From Diplolepis rosae (taxonomy: Eukaryota; Arthropoda; Insecta; Hymenoptera; Diplolepididae), in the NCBI GenBank assembly GCA_030998225.1, contig JAPYXD010000459.1:558001-622000 (forward strand): a stretch of 64,000 nt of DNA. The letters are read 5' to 3'. Both the position numbers and the translations under genes were made by a program. The notes under the pieces are model-generated. The model did not search any database, was not told the DNA's origin, and saw only the letters and a list, made by a program, of their open reading frames with translations. Below, piece by piece: positions 1 to 17,881 of the stretch (within the stretch, counting starts at the first letter, position 1; every line of letters starts with the position of its first letter).

Positions 1-415
1 GTTTTTATATGAAATTAGTAGATTTAAGGTTATATGCGGAAAATCATCATTAATTGGACCAAACTCGATTCTAATTAAACAGCTGGTAATGTTTTAATAT
101 AAAATGATTAGTTTTTAGGTTATGTGCGGAAAATCATCATTAATTGGACCAAACTCGAACCTAATTCAACAGATGGTAATGTTTTTATATAAAATTAGTA
201 GATTTAAGGTTATGTGCGGAAAATCATCACCAATTGGACCAAATTCGATCATAATTAAACAGAAGGTAATGTTTTTATATGAAATTAGTAGATTTAAGGT
301 TATATGCGGAAAATCATCATTAATTGGACCAAACTCGATTCTAATTAAACAGCTGGTAATGTTTTAATATAAAATGATTAGTTTTTAGGTTATGTGCGGA
401 AAATGATCATTAATT
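1..415 (+). repeat. 90-bp tandem repeat array, left arm of a foldback element
   Basis: Near-identical units recur every 90 bases; the motif TGCGGAAAATCATCAT recurs near positions 33, 123, 213 and 303, with a variant near 393. The array runs off the left edge of the window. The same unit appears in reverse-complement orientation to the right of the hairpin at 416-972, so the two arrays form the outer arms of one large palindrome. The short reading frames through these units are by-products of the repeat and not genes. Confidence 0.85.
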
Positions 416-972
416 CCCTAGCGGACCCATGTGAGAGAACGCTCATAGAATACTTTGAACGTTCTCTGACTGTTCTATGACCTTTCTATGACCTCGCATT
501 ATTACGGCTAAGATCGGTAAAAAAGACATTAAAAGCTTTGCCATTATGATTCTGTGGCGAAATGTGGATTAGAAGGTGAAAGAATAAATACAATTATCTT
601 ATTTTTCAGCGATAAAAACTAGAAAAACATAATACCTGTCATTGAAGGCAGTGCAGTGGTTCACAATTGGTGGAACGTCTCCACTTTGAAGGTTTACTAT
701 TGGTGGAGACATTCCGCAGATCGTGAACCACTGCACTGCCTTCAATGACAGGTACATGATGTATTCCTAGTTTTTATCGCTAAAAAATAAGATAATTGTA
801 TTTATTGCTTCACTTTCTAATCCAAATTTCGCCACAGAATCATAATTGCAAAGATTTTAATGTCTTTTTACCGTTCTTAGCCGTAATAATGCGAGGTCAT
901 AGAACGGTCATAGAACAGTCAGAGAACGGTCAGAGTATTCTATGACCGTTCTCTCACATGGTTCCGCTAGGG
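416..972. mobile_element. Long near-perfect hairpin at the centre of a foldback-type element
   Basis: The segment starts with CCCTAGCGGA and ends with the complementary TCCGCTAGGG form. Arms of about 250 bp (416-664 and 723-972) pair with few mismatches around a loop of about 58 bp (665-722). The loop carries a smaller inverted motif around GTGGAGAC. No protein is encoded. With its flanking inverted tandem arrays, the layout resembles Foldback or Galileo-type elements, whose long terminal inverted repeats contain tandem sub-repeats. That class assignment is inference; the palindrome itself is visible. Confidence 0.75.
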
Positions 973-1800
973 AATTAATGGTGATTTTCCGCACATAACC
1001 TAAAAACTAGTAATTTTATATAAAAACATTACCAGCTGTTTTATTAGAATCGAGTTTGGTCCAATTAATGATGATTTTCGGCACATAACCTTAAATCTAA
1101 TAAATTTCATATAAAAACATTACCATCTGTTTTAATCATATCAAGTTTGGTCCAATTAATGATGATTTTTTGACGCATAACCTTAAATCTAATAAATTTC
1201 ATATAAAAACATTACCATCTGTTTTAATCATATCAAGTTTGGTCCAATTAATGATGATTTTTTGACGCATAACCTTAAATCTAATAAATTTCATATAAAA
1301 ACATTACCATCTGTTTTAATCATATCAAGTTTGGTCCAATGAATGATGATTTTCCGCTCATAACCTTAAACCTAGTGATTTTATATAAAAACATTACCAT
1401 TTGTTTAATTATGATCGAGTTTGGTCCAATTAATGATGATTTTCCGCACATAACCTAAATAATAATCATTTTATATAAAAACATTACTATCTGTTTAATT
1501 AGGTTCGAGTTTGGTTCAATTAATAATGATTTTCCGCACATAACCTTAAATCTACTAATTTCATATAAAAAAATTACCATTTGTTTAATTATGATCGAGT
1601 TTGGTCCAATTAATGATGATTATCCGCACATAACCTTAAACCTAGTGATTTTATATAAAAACAATACCATCTGTTTAATTAGGATCGAGTTTGGTCCAAT
1701 TAATGAGGATTTTTCGCACATAACCTTGAAACTAGTCACTTTTTATAAAAAAATTTCCATCTATTTTAATCAGATCGAGTTTGGTTTAATTAATTCTGAA
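973..1800 (-). repeat. 90-bp tandem repeat array, right (inverted) arm
   Basis: About nine units of the same 90-bp repeat seen at 1-415, here reverse-complemented. The anchor motif reads as variants of ATGATGATTTTCCGCACATAACC near 985, 1077, 1170, 1262, 1354, 1443, 1534, 1624 and 1714. Units diverge more towards 1800. Several consecutive units share the same variant (TTTTTTGACGCATAACC), which points to local amplification. Confidence 0.8.
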
Positions 1801-1889
1801 TTTTATTAAAAAGAATGTTATTGATTTTATCATATATGTATTTTTATATTCTACTCTTTATTATTACGAAGGGAACACATGTGCCCTCA

Positions 1890-2410
1890 TCGAGAAGTTT
1901 CATAACTAAGTACTTGGCTGAACTTCATTTCGTGTTTTGTGATGTACGGCCATAAGAGATTGGTCTCCTTATATCTAGTCTCCATGCTCTTATGCATGAA
2001 CTTCACAAAAGTTGAACACGTTTTTGTCGGAAGTACATGGTAAAGGTACAAGTACTTCCCGATTGATGGCACGAATGCAAGTGGCGTAAAAAAATGGCGG
2101 CTTCCTTCTGTTCGCTCAAAATATTCTAACATAACTGCAAATTAAGGTTAATGTTTGTAAATGTTTGTAAACATTCTTATAATAAATATATGTTACCATG
2201 ACAACCTGCATGCATGCAAAGGTACACGAAGATTTCTTTTTTTTTCACGCTACTTGCAGGAGCGCCATCTCTTGGGAAGTTCCCGTACTCAATCAATGTA
2301 CTTCCGACAAATAGATGCTTATTTTCAGTTACATTAGTTTGGTCTCCTTATGTTCATTCTCCATGGTATATTTCTTCAAACCACTTCCAGACCTGTGTAT
2401 ACGACCGTGC
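1890..2410. repeat. Two diverged copies of a dispersed repeat (family X)
   Basis: Segments near 1945-2100 and 2240-2370 share blocks such as TTGGTCTCCTTAT, a GAACTTCAC block, and an ACTTCCCG/CGGAAGTAC block. The same blocks occur, split by a hAT insertion, at about 49700-49742 and 53650-53698, and again at 54341-54420. The frames at 1887-2132 and 2214-2522 lie inside this repeat and show no protein family, so they were not called as genes. Element class is unknown. Confidence 0.5.
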
Positions 2411-2576
2411 TTCAAACTCAATATTAGATATGGCTGCCCCACATCATATCCTAATTTTTAACTTTCATGGTTTTAAATCACACAACCATCACACAACAAT
2501 GGTGGAGCCGGTCATATTTTAGGTTAAATTCAAGCGATTTTAATACAATTTAGAATAATTAGTGAGGGTTTGGAAA

Positions 2577-5500
2577 ATGGACAATAGGATCGCGATATTC
2601 AATACGGACGAGGACGGCATTAACGATGACATCTTTAACGATATCCAACCGGCCTCATGGATTAATGAAGAAGGAAACTATGGCCTGGACGACATCAACA
2701 TGTTCTTCAATAGGGTGGATTCCGATCAAATCATATACCAAGAGAAAAAAAATAAGTGTAAATTTGTGGGGAAATATGTTATGGGTGATTTACTAGGGGA
2801 AGGCAGTTATGGCAAGGTCAAGGAGATGCTAGACTCCGAAACTCTTTGTAGAAGAGCCGTGAAAATTTTAAAAAAGCGAAAGCTCCGGAGGATACCAAAT
2901 GGGGAAAGCAACGTACAATCGTGAGACTCAATTTCATAGATATTGCTTTCCTTCTAGCTCCTATTCGTTTCCTCTACAGTCACTTGAATGAATAATAATA
3001 TTCTATTTGTTTCTTGTTTATGGTCAATTGATTCAATAATTTCTTAACAAGATTTATACTCTAATATTGTCATTAAAAATATAAACCATCTTCATGTGAA
3101 AAATAGTACTTTTAAATATTTAAAATTTTTCAATATCATATATTTGTGCAAAGATTTAATGTTATAACATTTGAATAACTTCGAGCATTTATATTAAATT
3201 TAATTTTAACATACATTTGAAAGCTATTTTCAAATTTATTATGTACATCTAAGTTCTAAATCTTGTTAATCTTTACTTGATGTAAATTAATTTATAATTT
3301 ATAATAATTTTTCTTTATATTGAATATTTTTATCCTTTAATAAATGTGAAGAGTATTAATATATACATTTTTCAACAGGGAGATCCGGCTATTAAAAACT
3401 CTGAAACACAAGAATGTGATTAATCTCGTAGATGTGATGTACAACGATGAAAAAGAAAAAATGTATTTAGTGATGGAGTTTTGCGTAGGAGGGCTCCAGG
3501 TTATCATTAATAATTAATTTTAAATAATTCGAATCTTAAATCTCTTTTGCTAACAATAAAATACAGTTTAAAAGGACACGATGATATTAATTAAATTTTG
3601 TGTAGGATATGTTGGAGAGTACTCCGCAAAAAAAGTTTCCCCTCTGGCAGGCGCATGGTTATTTTTGTCAATTATTGGACGGTTTAGAGTATCTGCATAG
3701 TAAAGGAATCGTCCACAAAGATATAAAACCAGGAAACTTATTGCTAACCTTCGATGGTACTCTAAAAATCAGTGACTTTGGAGTTGCCGAAGTACGATTC
3801 CAGTCTTGATTATCATAATTATTTGACACATCATTATCATAATATCCTAAAATTTATTATTTGCAAAACAGGCACTAAAGTAGTACTTGGAGCCCCTGTA
3901 GAGCGGCTGTAAGGACGTCCATTTACGACCAGCATGTTCATATTGTATCTGTTTTCTTTCTTAAGTCCTACTTTCGTTTTTTATGTCCTACTTTTGTTCC
4001 TTACATCCTCTGGACAGTTGCGAGAAATGGATTATATTTCCCCAAGCAAATTTGTTTCTTGCAATGCGGGGGGCACAGCCCCTCGAACCTCCCGGCTACC
4101 CCCCCCCCCTCCTGCAACCCTTTCCACCACATTTCGTACCATATTTATTAATATTATTGTTATAATATGTTCCTATTCCACCGAGTCGTAATTGGACACT
4201 CTACAGACACTCGAAATACTTTAGGACGTATTTTGCAAAAAATATCGTGTGTGCTACGGAGGTCGGCCATTTTGGGACTCAACTGATGTACTCAGTCCTC
4301 GCCCCAAAAGACCTATCTTACCTCCTAGATACACAATATACTATTTAAACACATTTTAAATTATATTATAAAAAATTATATATCTTTCTAGGCGTTAGAT
4401 ATGTTTGCCAAAGACGATACAAGTACAACAGGGCAAGGCTCTCCAGCTTTTCAACCTCCAGAAATAGCTAATGGCTGTGAAACATTCGCAGGTTTTAAAG
4501 TAGACATATGGAGTAGTGGTGTTACTCTGTAAGCTTATTTATCTAAAGAAAGATGCGAGTTAAATTTCATATTTGCGTTATATAATTTCTAATGTAATTA
4601 CCCCAGGTATAATTTCGCAACTGGAATGTATCCTTTTGAGGGAGACAATATTTATAAGTTATACGAGAATATTGGAAAGGGTGTGTACACAATTCCACCA
4701 GAAGTGGAGGAACCTTTGAGATCTCTTTTGTTGGGAATGCTGGAAAAAGACGTGGATAAAAGATTTTCACTGCAGGAAATAAGAAGACACTCGTGGACCA
4801 TTAGTAGGCCTCCTAAGACTATAGAAGAAGTGCCCATACCACCTTTAAGAGGTGATGAGTGGCATAGTATGACTGTACTACCGTACCTGATAGAACATCA
4901 CTATGGAGTCGATAACAATCCTACGTTTTATACCGAACGTCAGCTCAATGGTATGCATTACTTTTTTCCTTATTGAAAAGTGTTTATAATAAAGAATTGA
5001 GTATTGTGAACATAATTGAGCAGCGGAATTAAAAGAAACATAAAATTCAACTCAATACCTCAATATCCTCAATATAAAATTATTTCGGCCGTTAAAAAGT
5101 GGTCTCTAATCACTTCTGAAAACTTGTTTGAAATTTAATATTTCATACATGGACGTATCTCAAGAATCTTTCACTTTTCAGTAAAAAAAAAATAAAGGAA
5201 AAAATGTTTATAAGCATAACATTGGGAATTTTACAATATTATCTGAAGGTACTACAATATCATATTCTACAATTGAACAGGAGAAAACTATTATCTTACA
5301 GTAGTTATTAATGATTAAAATTTACTACACATGCGACAGGAAACGATCAATCGGTTCTAATTTATATTTAAATACATTAGAAGATCGGTTGACAAAAATT
5401 TCTAAATTAGAATATGAAAATAAAATTATGAAAGGAATTTAAAGAATTGGGCAATTAATAACGAAAAATTTAATGAGTGAAGATATACAATTGAAAATTA

Positions 5501-7336
5501 GTTAATAATATCCTCTCTCATGGATAATCATTAGAATACATTCTTTGAAGTAACCATAATTATGACAGTTTCCTTGTGTAACGTCACTGGAGACCATTTT
5601 GACATTGGTCAAATTTTAACTTTATATTTAACTGTTACGGTCGACCGTAACGATTTATAATTTTCTGCTAAAAGTTAGCAATTAAGTATTTGTTTCTTGA
5701 GCACAATCACAGAAATCTCAAGGACTTAATAAAGTATTTATAAACTTTTCCAAAACTTTTTATTATGTTTCACGAGTTATGATCGTTTTTAAATTTTGTA
5801 TGCACACCATTTTTTAAAAAGTTAGGATTCCTTCCATAAGAAAATGCACACAATGGTTTAGATTGTCCCTCGTCCTCTATTATTACTTAAATATTGAGCT
5901 CCAATAACTTTTTTTATGTGTTTTATAGCCTTATCTTATTTCGTCATAAAGTATACTTTACACTATAACACATACCTTGAAACCAAAATTAATTTGATAT
6001 TTATTAAAATCACCTAGATATCTTCGAGGGACATAAGAATTCCTGAGATACGTCCACATAGATTTTGGTAGGAACTTTTATTGCGTATTTAAAGGACTCC
6101 AAATATTTAAATTTCGTTAACGGCGGTATGAACATTGGTCTCAACAGTGGCTTAACCAAATGTATGTGTAAAATAAAAGCTACAACTATTCTACTAAGGA
6201 GAAAAAGATGCATAGTAAAATTTTATGCCTTCTTTTGATGCAGCGGCTCAATTATCGGTTGATTTTTCAATTTTTCACTGGAACTCTATAACAAAAGTTT
6301 CAAATTTACTCAAAGAAAGAGATTTTTTATTAGTTATAGAATTAATTTTATGTATTTGAAACTAGAAGACCAACTGTTTTTGTTTATTAATGTTAAAGTT
6401 AATAGTGTACATTAATGCGAACCATCAGTGTATCCGGATTGGTTGTCCCAGTGAAATTGGTAAGTTAATAGCTGCTAGCATTTGAAACACATGGAACAAA
6501 TAATTTAGGTTTGCCAGAGTTGATACTAACTAAATTTTTCTTGCTGTTTTGGAATCTCACAAGCCAGAAGGAAATTTCTCGCTCTCACAATAATTAAAAA
6601 AATACTCGAGTTCAAAAGTATTAAAGTTACTTCAAAAGAATAATTTTATGTGGAAAAATATTAGAGCCTTTCGAAAGAAAACTAACATAAATTTGAACTC
6701 TAGTTTAAAATAAACGAAAATGATCTTTTCAGATACAAAATGGGAATCCGAACGTTCCGTATCAAATCGCCTGCTTATGTTCTTATCAAAAACGTGCATC
6801 ATACTATAAAAAAAAATATGCATATAAATGCATATTTTTACTCTTGGGTATTTTCTTTCCTCAGTATAGATTTCATGTTGAATACGTAAAAATGTTTGAG
6901 AATCAATAATAATTAGTTCGCTATGAGGATCGAGTAATTTAGTTACTAATAGAAAATTAGTTTGTTTACGCCCGATTTTGAGATTTTCCTAAAGCTTACA
7001 AATCCCAAAGTATATTAAGAAAAATAATAAATTCCTTTACAAATATAAAGTTAGAAAATCTGTAGCATAAAAAGTAATGGAGTGCACGTTTACTAACAGT
7101 TTTGAAGTTCTGTCGTTTGATGAAAACCTTCTTGCAAAATAAACTTTTAATTAATTATCATTTTTTAATTTGTAGAAGAGAGAAGGCTCCAAGAGATAGA
7201 GGAAAACAGTGGCGAAGTGAAAAGTACCTCCAACAGTCATCATAGCAAACGAAGCCCTCACCATGGCAAACGAAGATGGAAGAAAACAATATCGTGTATC
7301 AATGTTCGGAAGTTTCCCTCATGCAAGACATCGTGA
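2577..7336 (+). CDS. Lkb1: Serine/threonine kinase LKB1 (STK11), six coding exons
   Basis: Master kinase that, in the STRAD-MO25 complex, activates AMPK and related kinases, linking energy state to cell polarity. Coding exons: 2577-2920, 3379-3499, 3606-3791, 4392-4528, 4607-4950, 7176-7336; all introns are GT-AG and the sum gives 430 residues (human 433). ATG 2577 is the first in-frame ATG; the frame upstream opens only with GTG. Visible kinase features: glycine loop GEGSYGKV (74-81), AVK lysine 96, HKD loop (192-194), DFG (212-214; vertebrate LKB1 has DLG as recalled) and the [10 protein letters not shown] activation segment. The last exon is basic and ends CKTS, a CAAX-like prenylation box matching the lipidated tail of the family. 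The final intron (4951-7175) is 2.2 kb, AT-rich, and contains nothing I can name. Identification is very secure; the exon-6 join rests on frame and the CAAX end. Confidence 0.95.
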
Positions 7337-10300
7337 TTCAGCTCTTGTTTGTGTTCTTTTTTTCTTTTTACGTGTTTCGTTGTCTGTGCCAGTTAATTTT
7401 CTCTTTTCTGGTACTTTACAGTACTGGAGATTGTCGAACGACTTTTGAGCTACCTTACTGCTCAAGAGTATTAAATATAAACGTTTGTGATATTAATATA
7501 AAATAGATGTAGCAGATAATACTCTATGAATGCAGGCTCGGGTCAAAACTCTATGCCCAAGTAGTGTTGAATAATGACACTGTCTTTCACGTGCCATGTG
7601 AACGAAAATTATCGATCATAACGATGCCTCTTGTTATACTAATTTTTAGAATTCGTTTTTATATGTCTGATAAATGTACGATAGGATCTGAGGTTGTCGA
7701 CGATGTAAATTACGATAGTTTTGTCAATTTTCGATTTATTCGACGCAGGAAAACTTCTGTTGCTATTGTATATTTTATCGAAGTTTTTATACAAGAGTTT
7801 ATAGTTTTTGCATCTTCTTCTGCATCACAATTTTTGTTTAACTAAATTTTTGACGATGAGAAAACTATGATGCAATTGTGAAATAAATTGACATTTAAGT
7901 TATTGGGACTAAAAACTTGCTATGCAGATCAAGATACAAAAATTTATAGATATAAATCGCGTGTTCACAAACGTAAATTTAACATTTTATTGAAATTGTA
8001 AATGCGAAGAAATCACAAGCGATGCGATCCTAAGATTATAAAAATATTGCACTAATAATTTATTAGTTTTGTTACACAGTATTAAGAAATTATTATGAAT
8101 TTATCGTGCAATGTTATAAATTTTCTCGTTTTATCTATGAATCATCAGGAAATTCAAAAATCATTTAATAATCAAGTATAACTGCCAGTCAAAAAACATT
8201 TGACGTAAATGAATCAAATTCTTTAGAACGTTCATATTTACACATTCATACTTATTCATTTTTAAGACTCTGAATTCTGCTTCTAATTAAAGCGAAGCTA
8301 CTAATAAAGCTTTAGCTACTTATAAAATAACATAGTTTGTCTAAATTACGATAAAATCAGAGTTGTCATTTAATAATAACACGGCATTGTGCCATGTCTA
8401 ATCAAGGAAATAAAGGAAAAATTTCAGCGAATACGATATAAAATATAAATATCCCAAAATCACATAAAATTGTTCAATTGACAATCCACCTTGTAAATCA
8501 TTAATATTAAGCTTTTGTGTTCATGGTGTACAAGTGGATGGATGTATAAATGAAATTCTTGTCGAAAATGTAACTTTAGAAATATGTTAGTATCATAAAT
8601 TAATTTTTAGCAAACGTTGAAATATATTTAAATTAATACAAAGATTTAAAGCTCGTTTTTGATGTTATGATCTTTTAAACGAATGTTCTGAGTTCGAAAG
8701 ATGTGCACAAATTAGTTTTTTTTAGTGTATGTCTATTTTTACAGGTGTCTAGTCACTGCGAGGTGAAGCATTTGTATTCTTCCCGTTTTGTGAGCAACTT
8801 ATTATTTACTAATATTTTCTCATGTTATCGAAAACCAGTGTTATTAGTTGTTAAAGCGACGTTTCCTGTAAGTATTGTACGGTATAAAAAATGCATACGA
8901 ATCACACCTTTATATCTACTTATAGTCAGTATTACGAAAAACTGGTTTGCGGATAAAATTAAAGGTGTAAGTGTTCGATTCGAAAACGTTATGTAGATAA
9001 CGTTTGGAAGAATCCATGAAAGCTAGAATATACTGTATAATTATTTTTTGGTGAGGTGCCATATTGACATTTTCGTTTTATGAGTTGAATTTTAATTTGT
9101 TAGCGATTAAGATACCTGTAAATTTGATTTAAATCGCATTGTTGTCGAGAAATAATTATGGGACACAATATTGTAATTCAGAGCTTGTTAACAGTACAAT
9201 CAATATTACAAGTCCACTTGCTTCTTTCTTTTGTCCCCGGATTATAAAATAAAATATGTATATTAATCGGTAAAATACGATTGAGTAATAAGCGATGCGT
9301 TCAAAAGGTAAGAATAATGTTTTTATATGTTTCTTCAGTATTTAAACACTGAAAGACATTAAATACATCAAGTTCTTTTTTAAGTGGAATTTCATTATTT
9401 GGACCAGTTTGTCTTTAAATATAAGTTAACATTATTAGAAAGTAGGGTGCTAAACTTTTTGTCATAGAAAAATTGTCTTTTTAAAGTCTCACCCTTTTAT
9501 TTTATGTAATTTGAAAAAAAAATGTGCCTTCACTGAGACAATGTGAGATAATCATGTAAACAACATGAAAACCAAAAATTGTATTTTTGAAATGAATGCA
9601 ACTATAACTGTTTCAAGACTCAATAACTTAAATTTGAAGTGTCTTTTTTTGAATTTTATGTAAGTGGAATGAAATTTTAAGATATAAATCACATATAGAA
9701 CTATTTTCTACATTCGTACATAATTTTTATATTACTTACCCACAACCAAAAATTTTATTTCACTTTAATTCAGTAAACATACTTTAAAATTACATTATAT
9801 TGTCTTAAGCTTCCATGATTTTTTAAATAATTAAAATACTTAAAGTCTGATGTATACTTAGAATTTAAGTGATGAATCTCTCGTTTTAAAACATTATTTT
9901 TAGAACAATGCAAAAATATTTTTCCAAACATGAAAATAATTTGTGAATATTTTGGAAGTAATTGTTAGATTCTTAGTTGAACTGGTTGGAATTTGTCAAT
10001 TTTTTAAGTTGTATTAAAACTATTTCAATGTCTAAAGAATTTATAATGTACTTATAAAAATAGAAAAAGAGCAAGCTCATGCTAGAAGAGGCACATTAGA
10101 TAATGTTATACATTTATTTTTAACACAGACAATAACATTAAATACACTCGGAAACATACATCATAATAACATTGACAACGGTATGATTCTCTTCTCGGGC
10201 TAATTAACAGCAAAATTTTCCCACGCCGTTTTTGTACCTGCAGGTCTGAATTTACGAAAATCAAAAATAAAACCGATCATGCATAGATCATAGAAGATAC

Positions 10301-12446
10301 ACTTAATATCCATGCTTATTGTTATGTAATAATTGAAATATTTTAAAAATGAATTAATTTATTCTTTTTTAGTCCGTCAATATTGTTGTAAAGTTTGCAT
10401 ATTTAACAACCGTTTCGTCGTCTTAGTTAAAAAATATAGTTTACCTTCTTCAAAATTTAAATTTTTCAACAGAATCCTATTTGCATTTCAACACGTTCGT
10501 CGCTACATCACCCAAATATGGATGACGTTCACATAGTCACCTATATTTGGGTGACGGGTATGCTTCCATTCACTCAGATATGGCTGACGTTCTTCTTGTT
10601 CAAGTTAAATAGGATTTTAAATTTAAATTTCAAACGGAATTTAATGGAATAAGAACTAAAATATACAAAACAGTCGCATTTGGGCTCCGTGAGAAACTCA
10701 ACTGAATCACGCTGGACGACGAACGTGTTAAAAATAGTATATTTCCTTTTACTTAACTAAAAATTAAATTAACCCAGCGCATCCAATGCGAAGATAAAGT
10801 CGTTGAATAAAATATTTATAATTTTAAAAACATATTTACATTTAGAACAATTGGAATGCTTTGACAACGTGAATACAGTGTACAATCCTGGTCCAAATGA
10901 TCCAGATTCGCTAGTAAACTAAATCTATGTTAGACTATCCATAGCTAAATAAAAATCTCGGAATTGTTTTTCTACTTTAAATGTCGCAAAATGCTTCAGC
11001 TAATTTATAATCTATCACATATTACGTATTTGTGAATTAACTAATTCCAGTTGAGCTACTGGAAGCATGCGTGCTCTGTAGTCTTTGTTAACTTAATGTA
11101 CGAATAAAATCATCTAATATGCTTGATAAGACGAATTTGAACCAGAAGACTAAAGAAAGTTTTTTTTCTCCTCATACATAACATCATTCTAGTTATACTT
11201 TTCATTTAAAATTAACCACAGAAGGAAGCTTTAACAGCAGAGCTCGAAGAATGGCTTGCAATCTCCGTTGACGAGGAACTTTATAACAATTATAATAGAA
11301 AGCAAACAAAGTTGTTCTTTATTCATAACTATATTAATTGAAACCGCGCAGCTAGAACCGCATCTATCGATTCTCTATTAAATAGTGTTTTTAAGCATCA
11401 AATGTACATCAGGTGTGAGAAATTTAGCTTGTTCTATAATAATTAACACTGTACATATATTTATAATGCATCATTGTGAACAACGAAAGAAATATCAGAC
11501 TAGATATCAATCGTGGATTTAGTTAAGTAAATAATAACCATATAAAGAACCGCTCCTTTTGACTAATGAAAGGAAACTGAGTTCGGAAATTTCAAAATAG
11601 ATATCTTCTAAATTTGAAAGCTTTTGACTTTTAAAGTGGTTGAAATTTGAAGAATCTTAAACTTGCAAGCATCGATTTTGAAAGCATGTTGAATTTGTGA
11701 ATTTTAAACCCCTATTAAACCTATCTTATGTTTCTAACAAAATTAGATATTTATTGACAATTGGTATTAACGTGAAATTCACCATCGGTACTCTGTTTTT
11801 AAAAATGAAAATTTATCACATCGACAGTGAATCTGCGAACATGCCTGGGAAATTACTAAGTAGATGCGTAACAACTGTATTGCTAAATTTAGTACCGCAG
11901 ATACTGAACAGTGATTTTAATGGTACGAATAAAGAGAGGGATAACTAAACTAACTCTCTTTTCAAAATCTATAAAAAATATTATTCAAAAATCTGTACAA
12001 AGTAAAAACGACGTTAAAGTAAAATAAATAAAAATATAAATTACACTCTTGCATATACAATCTATCATAATAAAAATTTTAAAAACTATACCTTTCTTCA
12101 TTCGTACTCTTTTAACTTCCGCAAAATTACAGATTAATTATTATGCACCTCAAAGGTCGATGTTTTTTTCACAAAGAGAGCTGTACAACTTTTCTATTCA
12201 AGTACTCGAAAAAATGCATGAAATCGATATTTCATTGAATCAATTTGGCATTAAATTAACTTTATAGCTTTCCGATATGCTCTTCAATATTTAAAATATT
12301 TCTAATACGCGTGTAAACAATATTTCAGAAGGCATTTTTACTTTTCTTATATATATTAAGACGTCGTTTTATTTACTAATTGGAATATTGACTACGTATT
12401 AATTGCGACATAAATAAGAAATTAAGTTATTACAGCTAAACTGCTG
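7337..12446. other. AT-rich intergenic region without recognisable gene
   Basis: About 5.1 kb between the convergent stops of LKB1 (+) and NSF (-). Short frames here (for example 7564-7845, 8703-8996, 11697-11948, 12049-12267) show no family resemblance and have the composition of random AT-rich DNA. The first part presumably holds the LKB1 3' untranslated region. The one structured item is the hairpin at 10506-10554. Confidence 0.6.
10506..10600. repeat. Short hairpin built on CACCCAAATAT motifs
   Basis: A left block CACCCAAATATGG and a right block CCTATATTTGGGTG form a stem of about 13-14 pairs with a short spacer. A third, diverged copy (CACTCAGATATGGCTGACG) follows at about 10570-10590. 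It lies in gene-free DNA. It may be a relic of a small inverted-repeat element; no function is implied. Confidence 0.5.
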
Positions 12447-16677
<4,231 letters not shown>

Positions 16678-17881
16678 GTTTTTGACACAATTATAGGAAC
16701 ACAGGCCCCTAGATGATATGGAACCTGCAATGCAGGTGAATGCAGGAATCAGTGACACCACACAAATTTTTCCTTTGCGCAATCGCCTTGTAAAATTCTT
16801 TATTTCCCTCACTTTGCTCACATTTTCTTGTTCTGCAAATTTCCTCTTTTGTAATTGATGAATAAATTTCAAATTTTGAAAATTTTCTAAGTGTTTCACT
16901 CATATTAATAATTGATATTGTTCTGTTCATTGTATAATTTAGATTCATATATTTGTTTTAGATAAATGAGCTGTTTTTTTAATAATATCTAATAATTGTA
17001 TGTTTCTCTTTAAATATAACCCATTTCTAAAAGAATTTGCGAATGTAAATAAATACTTAATTTTATGAATTATAAAGATTTTATGAATTTGAAAATGGCG
17101 CGCGAAATTTGCTGCCACCGCATGGCGCATGCCACCGCATGGAATCAATTTTGAAGCCGCTGATGACCGAATAACAAAATTTTTTAATATTTACTTACTT
17201 TTTGAAATTGTGAACATATTTATGCGACCAATATCAATAGTGAACGTTTCATGAGTTGCAAATCTGACAAATAATTAATTTACTTTTTACTGTTGACACT
17301 GTATTCGCGAAGTAAAAGAAATGTGGTTACAACTCTGCCTCTAGGTTAGAATTTTCCTAACATTTCTTTATATTCTTCGTGGCATAGTATGATAGAGTTA
17401 TCAGAAAATGGATTTTAAAAGTTAGAAGTACTGTAGAAAATTATTAATGGATATTTTATTTAATTCAAGCAATACCATAGTAAATCCAGAATATATGAAG
17501 ATTATTAAATAGATTGAATCCTAAATATTCGTCATAATACATGTTGAAAAAGGTTAGTATTTATTTTTATTTAAATACTTTTTCTTTAAACATTTCATAT
17601 CTTGAAAATAGTTTTAGAAAAGCAGTTCTGAAGAGATGGTCTCATTTTTTCAATATATTTAGCAATAGAAATGATTTGTATAAGGTTTAATGTGTGTAAA
17701 CATTACATTTTCGAATAAAAAGTAAAAATCTATAGTTTGTTTATTTTTAACTTTAAGCTAGTTTCAATTTACTATCAGCTATCCATTACCTTTTCAAACA
17801 TAGGATGTTTTCATTTCAAAAGTATAAAAAATACTTTAATGCAGAAGCTTTTTGAGACATTATTAAAATCAAAAAACGAAA
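16678..17881. promoter_or_regulatory. Shared upstream region between divergent NSF and IntS1
   Basis: About 1.2 kb separates the NSF start codon (-) from the IntS1 start codon (+), so both promoters should lie here. A less AT-rich patch near 17090-17160 with GCGCGAAATTT and a repeated CCACCGCATGG is the only distinctive stretch. No TATA box or initiator can be assigned with confidence. Short frames on both strands (for example 16639-16948 and 16945-17148) are not recognisable proteins. A non-coding first exon for either gene cannot be excluded. Confidence 0.45.

Noticed and set aside
122..367. 81-codon frame with internal repetition
   Set aside because: It is a read-through of the 90-bp tandem repeat; the protein repeat simply mirrors the DNA repeat.
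4040..4130. C-rich tract and proline-rich frame in LKB1 intron 3
   Set aside because: A poly-C run in an intron; the frames over it are short, overlap each other and do not join LKB1 in frame.
7564..8996. Frames of 93 and 97 codons downstream of LKB1
   Set aside because: Hydrophobic, AT-driven composition with no family resemblance and no splice or neighbour support.
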